A stretch of 64,000 nucleotides of DNA, from positions 1,281,001 to 1,345,000 of the forward strand of contig NZ_CP013987.1 of the NCBI RefSeq assembly GCF_001518815.1, in the 5' to 3' direction. The notes beneath the pieces are model-generated. The model was not told where the DNA came from, made no database searches, and saw only the letters and a program-made list of their open reading frames with translations. A program made the position numbers and the translations under genes. Position 1 is the stretch's first letter, and each line of letters opens with the position of its first letter. Source of the stretch: Pseudomonas oryzihabitans (GTDB lineage Bacteria > Pseudomonadota > Gammaproteobacteria > Pseudomonadales > Pseudomonadaceae). Positions 8,942-16,887 of the stretch are shown in pieces.

Positions 8942-8958
8942 TGCACCGTTGTGGTTCC
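8942..8958. promoter_or_regulatory. Possible NtrC binding site
   Basis: TGCACCGTTGTGGTTCC matches the 17-bp enterobacterial NtrC consensus (TGCACYAWWWTGGTGCA) at 13 positions, with the left half-site complete. It lies about 115-130 bp upstream of the predicted nirB transcription start, a usual enhancer distance. It could serve both divergent genes. It was judged by eye and not scored against the genome background. Confidence 0.45.
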
Positions 8959-9047
8959 GGCTGGCACGCATCCGGAACGTGGGCGGCAGTCCCCTTTGCC
9001 GGCTACAGGCCGCGCCAGCTGCGGATATATAGGCCATCAGGCGAAAC

Positions 9048-9063
9048 TGGCACAGCCGATGCA
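9048..9063 (+). promoter_or_regulatory. Sigma54 (-24/-12) promoter of nirBD
   Basis: TGGCACAGCCGATGCA has the invariant GG and GC separated by ten bases and a full TGGCAC -24 element. The transcript would start near 9074, just before the first hairpin of the leader. Sigma54 with NtrC is the known control of nitrate assimilation in this group, and rpoN lies in this window. Confidence 0.65.
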
Positions 9064-9075
9064 AAAGCCTTGGCA

Positions 9076-9131
9076 GACCCGTCCATTCGGGTCGCCCGGT
9101 CGATCAACGGCGATCGACAGCCACTGCAGGC
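9076..9131 (+). promoter_or_regulatory. Two-hairpin ANTAR-type antiterminator element, nirB leader
   Basis: P1 (9099-9118) is GTCGATC-AACGGC-GATCGAC, a perfect 7-bp stem with a hexaloop that has A1 and G4. P2 follows after one base (9120-9131), GCC-ACTGCA-GGC, a short stem whose hexaloop also has A1 and G4. An extra 6-bp hairpin with hexaloop TCCATT (9076-9093) lies at the predicted 5' end of the RNA. The P1 loop differs by one base from the nasA leader loop. P2 does not overlap the terminator here, so antitermination would need a further rearrangement. Confidence 0.65.
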
Positions 9132-9177
9132 GACGGGCACGGAGCAGCGCCTGGCGCTCCTCCCTACCAGAACAGGC

Positions 9178-9219
9178 AAAGGCGCCTGAGACCGCAAGGT
9201 TTCAGGCGCCTTTTTATTT
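9178..9219 (+). terminator. Intrinsic terminator/attenuator in the nirB leader
   Basis: A 16-bp stem with one G-U pair (AAAGGCGCCTGAGACC with GGTTTCAGGCGCCTTT) is closed by a GCAA (GNRA) tetraloop and followed by TTTTTATTT. It lies 43 bases before the nirB start. A complete terminator between promoter and gene is expected only if readthrough is regulated. Confidence 0.9.
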
Positions 9220-9262
9220 GCCGCGAATCAACCTGATTGGCCTCGGCCGGGGGATAGCCTCC

Positions 9263-11812
9263 ATGAACAGCATCGTGACCCGCAAAGAACGCCTGATCGT
9301 CGTCGGCAACGGCATGGTCGGCCATCACCTCGTCGAGCAGCTGCTGGCGGCCGGCGCCTTGGACCACTACGAGATCCACGTCTTCGGCGAAGAACGTCAG
9401 CGCGCCTATGATCGGGTACACCTCTCCGAGTACTTCGCCGGTCGCGACGCCGAATCCCTGGCCATGAGCGAAGCCGGCCTCTATGCCGTGCCCGGCCTGG
9501 TGCTGCACCTGGGCTGCGCGGTGACCGCCATCGACCGCGAGCAGCGCGAGGTACTGACGTCCGCAGGTACCTTTGGCTACGACCGCCTGGTGCTGGCCAC
9601 CGGCTCCTATCCCTTCGTGCCGCCCATCGAGGGCGCCGAAGGCGACTCGCGCCTGGTCTATCGCACCCTGGACGACCTGGACACCATCCGCCTGGCCGCC
9701 GCCAGGGCGCGCCGCGGCGTGGTGGTGGGCGGCGGCCTGCTAGGGCTAGAGGCGGCCAATGCCCTGAAGTCTCTGGGCCTGGAAGCCCATGTGGTGGAAT
9801 TCGCCCCACGGCTGATGCCGGTGCAGCTGGACGACCTGGGCGGCGCCGCCTTACGCCAGCGCATCGAAGACCTGGGCGTGGGCGTGCACCTGTCCAAGGC
9901 CACCCAGAACATCACCGCCGGCAGCGAGTACCGCTACCGCATGAACTTCGCCGGCGAGGATTTCCTCGAGACCGACCTGATCCTGTTTTCCGCCGGCATC
10001 CGGCCCCAGGACGCCCTGGCCCGCAGCTGCGGCCTGGAACTCGGCCCCCGCGGCGGGGTGGCGGTGGATAACGGCTGCCTGACCAGCGATCCCTTCATCC
10101 ACGCCATTGGCGAGTGCGCCGCCTGGAATGGCAGCGTCTTCGGCCTGGTCGCGCCGGGCTACCAGATGGCGCGCCTGGTATCCGCCACCCTCTGCCACGG
10201 CCAGGGCACGCCCTTCACCGGCGCCGACATGTCCACCAAGCTCAAGCTGCTGGGCGTGGACGTGGGCTCCATCGGTGATGCCCACGGCGCCACCCCCGGC
10301 GCGCGCAGCTATCGCTACATCGACGAAGCCAGCGCCAGCTACCGTCGCCTGGTGGTCTCCGCCGATGGTAAGCACGTCCTCGGCGCCGTGCTGGTGGGCG
10401 ACAACAGCTACTACGACACCCTGCTGCAATACGCCCAGAACGGCATCCCGCTGCCCCAGGATCCGGCCAGCCTGATCATGCCGGTGGGCGAGGGCGCCCC
10501 GACCCTGGGTGCCGACGCCTTGCCGGCCACCGCCACCCTCTGCTCCTGCCACAACGTCACCAAGGGCGCGGTCTGCGCCGCCATCGACGCCGGATGCACC
10601 GATCTCGCCGGCATCAAGAGCTGCACCAAGGCCGCCACCGGTTGCGGCGGCTGCGCGGCCCTGGTCAAGCAGGTGTTCGAGCACGAGCTGGTCGCCCGGG
10701 GCGTCGAGGTCGACAAGAGTCTCTGCGAACACTTCGCCCATACCCGCCAGGAGCTCTATCACCTGGTGCGGGTGGAAGGCATCCAGAGTTTCGACGAGCT
10801 GCTGGCGCGCCACGGCCACGGCCAGCATGGTTGCGACATCTGCAAGCCGGCGGTAGCCAACGTCCTGGCTTCCTGCTGGAACGCGCCCATCACAGCTCCG
10901 CACCTGGTGCCGCTGCAGGACACCAACGACACCTTCATGGCCAACATGCAGAAGAACGGCACCTATTCGGTGGTGCCACGCATCCCGGGCGGCGAGATCA
11001 GCCCGGAAGGCCTGATCGCCATCGGCCAGGTGGCGAAGAAATACGACCTCTACACCAAGATCACCGGCGGCCAGCGCATCGATCTCTTCGGCGCCCAGTT
11101 GCACGAGCTGCCGGACATCTGGGGCGAACTGATCGCCGCCGGCTTCGAGACCGGTCATGCCTACGGCAAGTCGACCCGCACGGTGAAGAGCTGCGTGGGC
11201 AGTACCTGGTGCCGCTACGGGGTGCAGGACAGCGTCAAGATGGCGCTGGACATCGAGCACCGCTACAAGGGCCTGCGTGCCCCGCACAAGCTCAAATTCG
11301 CGGTGAGCGGCTGCACCCGCGAATGCGCCGAGGCGCAGAGCAAGGACATCGGCGTGATCGCCACCGAGAACGGCTGGAATCTCTATGTTTGCGGCAATGG
11401 CGGCATGCGGCCGCGGCATGCCGAGCTGTTCGCCACCGACCTGGATGACGAAACCCTGATCCGCTACATCGACCGCCTGCTGATGTTCTACATCCGCACC
11501 GCCGACCGCCTGCAGCGCACCTCGGTGTGGCGCGAATCCCTGGAGGGCGGCCTCGACTATCTCAAGCAGGTGATCATCGAAGACAGCCTGGGCCTTGGCG
11601 CCGAGCTGGAAGCCCAGATGCAGCTGGTGGTGGATCGCTACGAATGCGAATGGGCCAACGCCCTGAACGATCCCGACAAGCTCAAGCGCTTCCGTACATT
11701 CGTCAACCAGCGCGGCAACGACCCGGACATTCACTTCGTCAAGGAACGTGGCCAGCGCCGACCGGCGCGTCACCACGAACTTCAGCTCATCGCCGTTACC
11801 GAGGAGGTTTGA
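9263..11812 (+). CDS. nirB: Assimilatory nitrite reductase (NADH), large subunit
   Basis: NirB with NirD reduces nitrite to ammonium in the cytoplasm. The 849-residue protein begins with an FAD-binding fold (VVGNGMVGHH, residues 14-22), followed by an NAD-binding fold (GVVVGGGLLGLEAAN, near 152). Next is a BFD-type [2Fe-2S] segment with CSCHNVTKG near 428 and TGCGGC near 458. The C-terminal half is the nitrite/sulfite reductase module: ferredoxin-like halves and the four cysteines that bind the [4Fe-4S]-siroheme centre (SCVGSTWC near 642 and SGCTRECAEA near 682). The ATG at 9263 begins MNSIVTRKERLIVVGNG and follows the leader terminator. A longer open frame upstream runs through the leader and is not coding. 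nirD follows 2 bp after the stop. Confidence 0.97.
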   Translation: MNSIVTRKERLIVVGNGMVGHHLVEQLLAAGALDHYEIHVFGEERQRAYDRVHLSEYFAGRDAESLAMSEAGLYAVPGLVLHLGCAVTAIDREQREVLTSAGTFGYDRLVLATGSYPFVPPIEGAEGDSRLVYRTLDDLDTIRLAAARARRGVVVGGGLLGLEAANALKSLGLEAHVVEFAPRLMPVQLDDLGGAALRQRIEDLGVGVHLSKATQNITAGSEYRYRMNFAGEDFLETDLILFSAGIRPQDALARSCGLELGPRGGVAVDNGCLTSDPFIHAIGECAAWNGSVFGLVAPGYQMARLVSATLCHGQGTPFTGADMSTKLKLLGVDVGSIGDAHGATPGARSYRYIDEASASYRRLVVSADGKHVLGAVLVGDNSYYDTLLQYAQNGIPLPQDPASLIMPVGEGAPTLGADALPATATLCSCHNVTKGAVCAAIDAGCTDLAGIKSCTKAATGCGGCAALVKQVFEHELVARGVEVDKSLCEHFAHTRQELYHLVRVEGIQSFDELLARHGHGQHGCDICKPAVANVLASCWNAPITAPHLVPLQDTNDTFMANMQKNGTYSVVPRIPGGEISPEGLIAIGQVAKKYDLYTKITGGQRIDLFGAQLHELPDIWGELIAAGFETGHAYGKSTRTVKSCVGSTWCRYGVQDSVKMALDIEHRYKGLRAPHKLKFAVSGCTRECAEAQSKDIGVIATENGWNLYVCGNGGMRPRHAELFATDLDDETLIRYIDRLLMFYIRTADRLQRTSVWRESLEGGLDYLKQVIIEDSLGLGAELEAQMQLVVDRYECEWANALNDPDKLKRFRTFVNQRGNDPDIHFVKERGQRRPARHHELQLIAVTEEV

Positions 11813-11814
11813 CC

Positions 11815-12171
11815 ATGACCCAGACCAATACCGCCCGCGCCCTGCAACCCACCTGGCAACCCCTGTGCAGCCTGGCCGACCTGGTGCCCCAGTCCGGCGT
11901 GGTGGCCCTGCACGAGGGCGAGCAGGTGGCGCTGTTCTACCTGCCCGATACCGAGCAGAAGGTCTTTGCCGTGGGCAACCGCGATCCCAAGTCCGGTGCC
12001 AACGTCATCGGCCGTGGCATCGTCGGCCAGCTGGGCCAGGATCTGGTGATCGCCTCGCCACTGTACAAGCAGCATTTCCGCCTGGCGGATGGCGGCTGCC
12101 TGGAGTATCCCGAGCAGGCGCTGCCCACCTGGGCGGTACGGTTGAACGGGGAGCGGGTGGAGATCGCCTGA
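11815..12171 (+). CDS. nirD: Nitrite reductase (NADH), small subunit
   Basis: The 118-residue Rieske-like small subunit is the partner of NirB. It has the NirD-type fold (FAVGNRDPKSGANVIGRGIV, then ASPLYKQHFRLADGGCLEYP). As in most NirD proteins, the cysteines and histidines that hold the Rieske cluster are missing, so the role is structural. The ATG lies 2 bp after the nirB stop, with GAGGAGG as ribosome binding site inside the end of nirB, so the two are translated together. No uroporphyrinogen methyltransferase (cobA/cysG) gene follows. The next DNA is a repeat array. Confidence 0.95.
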   Translation: MTQTNTARALQPTWQPLCSLADLVPQSGVVALHEGEQVALFYLPDTEQKVFAVGNRDPKSGANVIGRGIVGQLGQDLVIASPLYKQHFRLADGGCLEYPEQALPTWAVRLNGERVEIA

Positions 12172-12181
12172 GGCGGCTTGG

Positions 12182-12520
12182 CCCTCACCCCAACCCTCTC
12201 CCGAAGGGAGAGGGGGCGGTACGGCGCGGCGCGGAGCTATTGGCGTAGCCTGGACAACGGCGCAGCCTTGTCTGGGAATGGCTACCGCGATGCTAGGTGA
12301 TCCCTCACCCCAACCCTCTCCCGGAGGGAGAGGGGGCGGTACGGCGTGGCGCGGAGCTATTGGCGTAGCCTGGACAACGGCGCAGCCTTGTCCGGGAATA
12401 GCTGACGCGATACCAAGTGACACTCACCCCAACCCTCTCCCGGAGAGATAGGGGGCGGTACGGAGTGGGGCGGAGCTATTCGCGTAGCCTGGACAACGGC
12501 GCAGCCTTGTCCGGGTGATC
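12182..12520. repeat. Tandem 120-bp intergenic repeat, about 2.8 copies
   Basis: Three copies start at 12182, 12302 and 12421, with periods of 120 and 119 bp. Each begins CCCTCACCCCAACC and contains CCCTCTCCC-gga-GGGAGAGGG, a perfect 9-bp hairpin in copies 1 and 2 (12194-12214 in copy 1). Each then carries a segment with TAGCCTGGACAACGGCGCAG. Copies 1 and 2 are nearly identical, and copy 3 has a damaged hairpin. The hairpins could end nirBD transcription, although no U tract follows. The remaining DNA to 12669 shows nothing else I can identify. Confidence 0.9.
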
Positions 12521-12669
12521 ACTACTGCGACTGACTGTTGCACACCCGGCAGTGCAGTGTTGCGCGATAGGTGCCGGTCCAGGCAGGCGGAAACCCTCGG
12601 ACGGGACGATACTCAAGGAGCGGGGACGCTATCCGCCCGAGCCTGGCAATCGCCCCGCGGGAGACCACC

Positions 12670-12879
12670 ATGCGCCTGACAAGAACCCTTCGCTCCGCAC
12701 TGTTCATCACCCTGCTGCTGGCCCTGGCCGCCGTGGCCCTGCTGGAAGGCTGGCGCGCGCAACCGGTGGGCGAACCCGCCTTGCGCGCCGATCCGGTCTG
12801 CACCCACGGCTATGCGCCCTATGGCTGCTATCCGGTGCCGGCCCGTGGCGGTGATCTGGGGTGGCTGGAGCGCCTCTAG
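12670..12879 (+). CDS. Small secreted or membrane protein, 69 aa, unknown function
   Basis: This short open frame starts at an ATG preceded by GGGAGA. It begins with a basic segment and a hydrophobic stretch (SALFITLLLALAAVALLEGW, about residues 9-28) that would act as a signal peptide or anchor. The remaining 40 residues contain two cysteines in CTHGYAPYGCYPVP, which could form a disulfide outside the membrane. I do not recognise a family. The reading frame has a usual GC-rich third position, and its stop lies 4 bp before the 3' end of the convergent GGDEF gene. It is likely real but unproven. Confidence 0.5.
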   Translation: MRLTRTLRSALFITLLLALAAVALLEGWRAQPVGEPALRADPVCTHGYAPYGCYPVPARGGDLGWLERL

Positions 12880-12883
12880 ACGG

Positions 12884-15427
12884 TCAACCAGCCCGTAGCT
12901 CCGTGTCCAGCAGCGCCGTCAGCTCGCTGGCAGACAGGGCGTGGCCGACCAGCGCGCCCTGGACTTCATCGCAGTGCTGCGCCTGCAGCCAATGCAACTG
13001 GCCTGGCGTCTCGACGTCCGTCGCCGCCACCTTGAGGCCCAAGGTTCGTCCGAGGCCGATCAGGGCTTGTGCGATAGCCGCGTCGGCGTGCTGACGTTCC
13101 AGGTGGGTGATCACGCGGCTATCGAGGCTGATGCCGTCCAGCCACGGCTGGCGCAGTGCCTCGAAGGCGGTGAGACCCCTGCCGAAGTCGGCCAGGCTCA
13201 GACGCACCCCCAGCGCCTTGAGCGCTTGAAGGTGGTCCAGTTGCTGATCACAGTCGGCATGTAGCAGCGTGTCCGGAAGCTGCAGCTCCAGTCGTTCCGC
13301 TGCCAGGCCAGTCGCCTGCACGGTCTGGGCGACCGCCTCCAGCAGCTCCCCGGCAGCGGCGAATTGGCGTGGCGACAGACTGACCACCAGCTTCAGCGGC
13401 AGGGGCCAGGTAGCCGCGCTGCGACAGGCGCCCTCCAGCAGCCAGAGCCCCAGGGAAGCGCCAAGGCCGAGCTCTTCGGCCAGGGGCAAAAAGGCGTCCG
13501 GGGGCAACAGTCCGCGTACCGGGTGGGCCCACTGCACCTGGACCTCAACGCCGCACAGGGCGCCATCGGCGACGCTCCGGCGGGGCAGGTAGCTTAGGCG
13601 CAACTGGTCACGCGCCAGCGCCTGGCGCAGTTCCTGTTCCAGGTCACGACGCTGGCTGAGCTCGGCGTCCATGGCCGGCGCATGAAAGCACCAGCCGTTG
13701 CGGCCCGCGGCCTTGGCCTGGTAGAGCGCGATGTCGGCCAGCCGCAGCAATTCCTCGACCTGGTCGGCCTGGCCCGGGGCCTGGGCGATGCCGATGCTGG
13801 TCCCGACGCTGACGGTCTGCTCTTCCAGCAGGATCGGCCGGGCGATGGCGGTTACCAGCCGGGCACAGATCTGGTCGACCGTCGTGGCATCCAGGTGACC
13901 GAGCAGCACCACGATGAATTCATCGCCGCCCAGCCGCGCCACCAGGCCGCCGGGCCTCAGGCTGGCTTGCAGACGACGGGCGATTTCCTGCAGCACCCGA
14001 TCACCGGCGGCGTGGCCGAGGCTGTCGTTGATCGGTTTGAAGCGATCCAGGTCCAGACTGAGCAGGGTGAGCGGCGTGCTGGGTTGCGCCAGTTGAGCGG
14101 CCAGGTAGTGCTGCAACTGCAACCGGTTCGCCAGCCCGGTCAGGCTGTCGTGTTGCGACAGGTGCTCGATTTCGGCCTGGGCGTTGACCGCGGCGGTGAT
14201 GTCACTGGCGGTTCCACGAAAACCCGCACCCTTGGGCAAGGGGCGGGCGGTGATTTCGCAGACCCGGGAATGGCCGAGACGGTCACGATAATGGCAGCGC
14301 AGCACCTGACGCTCGTCGAGGTGTCGAGCGTTGTCCAGGAGCCAGTCAGCCAGGCTGGTCGTCTCGGTGCTGAACAGCTCCGCGAGCGGCCGACCGAGCC
14401 AGCTGCCAGGCGCATGCCCGGTGATGCGGGCGAAGCGTTCGGACAGATAGGCGATGCGGCCTTCGGCATCGCTTTCCCAGAGCCAGTCGGAGGCCGCCTC
14501 GGCGAGCTCGCGAAAGCGGCGTTCGCTGCGACTCAGCTCCGTCTGGCTGGCGACCAGGGCATCGAACTGCTGGTCGAGCTGCCGGGCCGAATTCAGCGCA
14601 TGGCGGATCAGCAGCGCCAGCACCAGGCCGAGCAACAGCACCCCGGCCAGGAACACCGGTAGCGTCCGGCGCAGCAACTGGGCGCCGGGCCGTGGGGGTT
14701 GCCAGTTGAGCAACAGCGGTGAATCCAGCGGGCGCAGGGATTCATGATCGGGCAGAGGCAGCCGGGAGGCCTGCAGCGTCGGCAGCCCGTAGGTGTCGCT
14801 GAGATGAGCCAGGGTCGCGGGGTCGAGCACATTGACGAACAGCATCACCGAGGGCACGCCGGCGCCCGGCGTGACGCCATAGCTCGCGCCCGGCGTGATG
14901 GTGGCGGCGGCGACCAGCGCAGGGACGCCGCCGACACTCAGGATCCGCACCAGGCTTTCGGTTTCTCCAGGTCGCTTGCGAGTCGCCGCCAGCAGGGCAG
15001 TGAGATCCCCTTCCAGCCATTGCGCGGCCGTGCGCTCCGTTGGCTGGCCGTCGATCACGGCATAGACGGTACGGTCCTGGGGATCCAGCACGAAGACGCC
15101 GTTGTAGCCATAGAGCTCATAGGGAATGTCGCCAACGTTACGCTCCTCGTTGGCCCAGAAGCGATCGACCTTCAGGTGCAGGTGCTTGTAGGCCTCGCCC
15201 CACTTGGCATAGTTGATGATGTTATGGCCGATCTCGTTTTCCACCTGCTCCAGGGTGCGGGTGATATAGGTCCGCGCCCGCTGCTGGACATCGGCGTCCT
15301 GGCTGGAGGCGGTCTTGATCAGCAGGTAGCAGCCGATGCCGAGCAGGATCGGCAGGGCGCAAATGACCGGAAACAGGCGCAGCAACAGGGCGTGACTGCG
15401 ACGGGTGGCGATGGGGGTTGACGACAT
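12884..15427 (-). CDS. CHASE4-PAS-GGDEF-EAL signalling protein, EAL degenerate
   Basis: The 847-residue membrane protein is a cyclic-di-GMP signalling enzyme or receptor. It has a first membrane helix (about 13-33) and a CHASE4-like periplasmic sensor (about 40-230, with NYAKWGEAY). A second helix lies at about 255-277, followed by a PAS domain (about 305-420), a GGDEF domain with intact GGDEF at 500-504, and an EAL domain from about 600. The RxxD inhibitory site before GGDEF reads RPGG, so product inhibition is probably lost. The EAL domain has lost key residues: EAL reads EVQ, the NLS asparagine is serine, and the DDFG pair reads ADFG. It should not hydrolyse c-di-GMP. I expect a diguanylate cyclase. 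The ATG at 15427 (MSSTPIATRRS) was chosen over an upstream start. Confidence 0.9.
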   Translation of the reverse strand: MSSTPIATRRSHALLLRLFPVICALPILLGIGCYLLIKTASSQDADVQQRARTYITRTLEQVENEIGHNIINYAKWGEAYKHLHLKVDRFWANEERNVGDIPYELYGYNGVFVLDPQDRTVYAVIDGQPTERTAAQWLEGDLTALLAATRKRPGETESLVRILSVGGVPALVAAATITPGASYGVTPGAGVPSVMLFVNVLDPATLAHLSDTYGLPTLQASRLPLPDHESLRPLDSPLLLNWQPPRPGAQLLRRTLPVFLAGVLLLGLVLALLIRHALNSARQLDQQFDALVASQTELSRSERRFRELAEAASDWLWESDAEGRIAYLSERFARITGHAPGSWLGRPLAELFSTETTSLADWLLDNARHLDERQVLRCHYRDRLGHSRVCEITARPLPKGAGFRGTASDITAAVNAQAEIEHLSQHDSLTGLANRLQLQHYLAAQLAQPSTPLTLLSLDLDRFKPINDSLGHAAGDRVLQEIARRLQASLRPGGLVARLGGDEFIVVLLGHLDATTVDQICARLVTAIARPILLEEQTVSVGTSIGIAQAPGQADQVEELLRLADIALYQAKAAGRNGWCFHAPAMDAELSQRRDLEQELRQALARDQLRLSYLPRRSVADGALCGVEVQVQWAHPVRGLLPPDAFLPLAEELGLGASLGLWLLEGACRSAATWPLPLKLVVSLSPRQFAAAGELLEAVAQTVQATGLAAERLELQLPDTLLHADCDQQLDHLQALKALGVRLSLADFGRGLTAFEALRQPWLDGISLDSRVITHLERQHADAAIAQALIGLGRTLGLKVAATDVETPGQLHWLQAQHCDEVQGALVGHALSASELTALLDTELRAG

Positions 15428-15588
15428 GAGGGACCTGAGCGGCGCTGGACGACGGTCAGGTTTCCTGCGCGGTGGCCAAAGACGGCGCAAGGAATATCTG
15501 GCCAGGTGCCATTATCGGCGACTGGCTAACAGACGTCTGCTCATCATCGGACCAGGGGCAGCGCTGAGCTGCCCGGACGGTCGACCGC

Positions 15589-16173
15589 TCAAGGACGCGG
15601 CGGATAGCCTATCAGCAGTTCGTTGATCAGGCGGCCAAAGCCGGCACTGCGTTGGGCGGGCGTGGCGTTCTGGTCGTCCAGCAGCCGTTCTTCGCTAGCA
15701 CGCCAGACCAGCTTGCCATCGCGGCCGTCGAGCATGTCGAGCTGCACCGTCATCACCGGATAGGTGACGGTCTGGGTGCGCACATAGCTCGGTCCCCAGG
15801 GGCCCGGGCCCCAGGCGGAGCCCCAAGGGCCACCCCAGCCCGGACCCCAGTAGGGGTCGGCATAGCTGTAGCTCTGCTGACGCTGGTCGAGGATCACATA
15901 GAGCTTGATCCTGAGGTCTGGCCGCGTGCCTGTCGCGGCGGGGCGCAGCCCACGCTGGTCGAGGCCGCCGCTGACCGAGTCGCGCAGGCGCTGCTCGGTA
16001 AGATCGCTGCGCACCCGGGGATCGTTGGGTCGGTACTCGATGGCTGGATCGGCCCAGCTCCAGCTGCGATAGGCGGCGAAATCGCGGCTGGCGTCATAGT
16101 CCAGGTTGCGGGGTCCCCGCTCGGCACAGGCCGCCAGCAGCAGGACCGACAGCAGCAGGAGACAGCGTTTCAT
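15589..16173 (-). CDS. DUF4136-family lipoprotein
   Basis: The 194-residue protein has a lipoprotein signal (LLLLSVLLLAACAE, cysteine at the LAAC lipobox) and the DUF4136 pattern: YDASRDFAAYRSWSW near the start, then RLRDSVSGGLDQRGLRPA and a final strand region ending GRLINELLIGYPP. The middle holds a low-complexity run of glycine, proline and tryptophan (around residues 110-135). It is a paralogue of the next upstream gene on the same strand. DUF4136 proteins have no assigned function. Start at MKRCLLLL was chosen because AGAGG precedes it. Confidence 0.85.
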   Translation of the reverse strand: MKRCLLLLSVLLLAACAERGPRNLDYDASRDFAAYRSWSWADPAIEYRPNDPRVRSDLTEQRLRDSVSGGLDQRGLRPAATGTRPDLRIKLYVILDQRQQSYSYADPYWGPGWGGPWGSAWGPGPWGPSYVRTQTVTYPVMTVQLDMLDGRDGKLVWRASEERLLDDQNATPAQRSAGFGRLINELLIGYPPRP

Positions 16174-16234
16174 GGGCGAACCTCTGGGTGAGCGCACTAG
16201 TCTGCTTGGACTGGCTTAAGGGCGACTTATCCCC

Positions 16235-16840
16235 TCAGCTCGGCGGATAGTTGGCCAACAGGCGGCGGGTGGTGTCTCTCAGGGTCCGCGCGCGTTCGCT
16301 GCCGTTGCCCCCGGTGGCCTGTTCGGCGGCCGAATGCCAGAGCACCCGGCCACTGGTGGGATCGAGCAATTCAACCTCTAGCACGTCCACCAAAAAGGTG
16401 CGGGTACGGGTCCGCGCCTGGCCGACCGTGGTGCCATAGCCAGGCCCGTAACCGTAGGGCCCATAGCCGCCGTAGCCATAGTTGGTGTCGTAGTAGTCGG
16501 TGTACTGCTCGCTGCGCTGCTGCTGGGTGAGGCGGGCACGGACCTGCAGATCGGCACGGGCACCCCCGAGTGCCGGCCGCAGGCCGCGCTGGTCGAGGCC
16601 ATCGGCCACTGCCTGCTGCACGGTCTGGCCATCCAGGCCACCGCTGACCACGGCGGCACCAGGTGCCCAGCGCCAGGTGCGATAACGACTCCAATCGGTG
16701 GGCGCCACTGGATAGGCTGCTGGATCCTGCTGCGGCAATACCGGCGCCGAGGCCTCTGGCAGGCTGCTGGCGACATAGGGGTTGGGACTCTGGCAAGCGG
16801 CCAGGGTGAGCAGCGCGAGGCAGAGCAGGAGGCGACGCAT
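16235..16840 (-). CDS. DUF4136-family lipoprotein, second copy
   Basis: The 201-residue protein has a lipoprotein signal (LCLALLTLAACQ) and the DUF4136 core (SRYRTWRWAPG, AVADGLDQRGLRPALGGARA, ending LLANYPPS). It carries a tyrosine and glycine-rich insert (YGYGGYGPYGYGPGYG) in the position where its neighbour has glycine, proline and tryptophan. The two genes lie 61 bp apart on the same strand and probably arose by tandem duplication. They are likely outer-membrane lipoproteins of unknown function. Confidence 0.85.
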   Translation of the reverse strand: MRRLLLCLALLTLAACQSPNPYVASSLPEASAPVLPQQDPAAYPVAPTDWSRYRTWRWAPGAAVVSGGLDGQTVQQAVADGLDQRGLRPALGGARADLQVRARLTQQQRSEQYTDYYDTNYGYGGYGPYGYGPGYGTTVGQARTRTRTFLVDVLEVELLDPTSGRVLWHSAAEQATGGNGSERARTLRDTTRRLLANYPPS

Positions 16841-16887
16841 GACCGGTTCCTCGAAGGAATGCTGGCCAGAGCATACCGCGCCCGGCG

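Noticed and set aside
8936-9262. An N-terminal extension of nirB
   Set aside because: It would translate through the sigma54 promoter, the hairpins and the terminator.
9851-11776. A 641-codon open frame on the minus strand inside nirB
   Set aside because: It is fully antisense to nirB, whose domains and cofactor motifs are intact. Long antisense frames are expected in high-GC DNA.
11782-12423. A minus-strand open frame across nirD and the tandem repeats
   Set aside because: It encodes the repeat unit as a repeating peptide and is antisense to nirD. The repeat is better explained as intergenic hairpin DNA.
12182-12520. Possible CRISPR array
   Set aside because: The three units are adjacent copies of one long element with no distinct spacers, and no cas gene is near.
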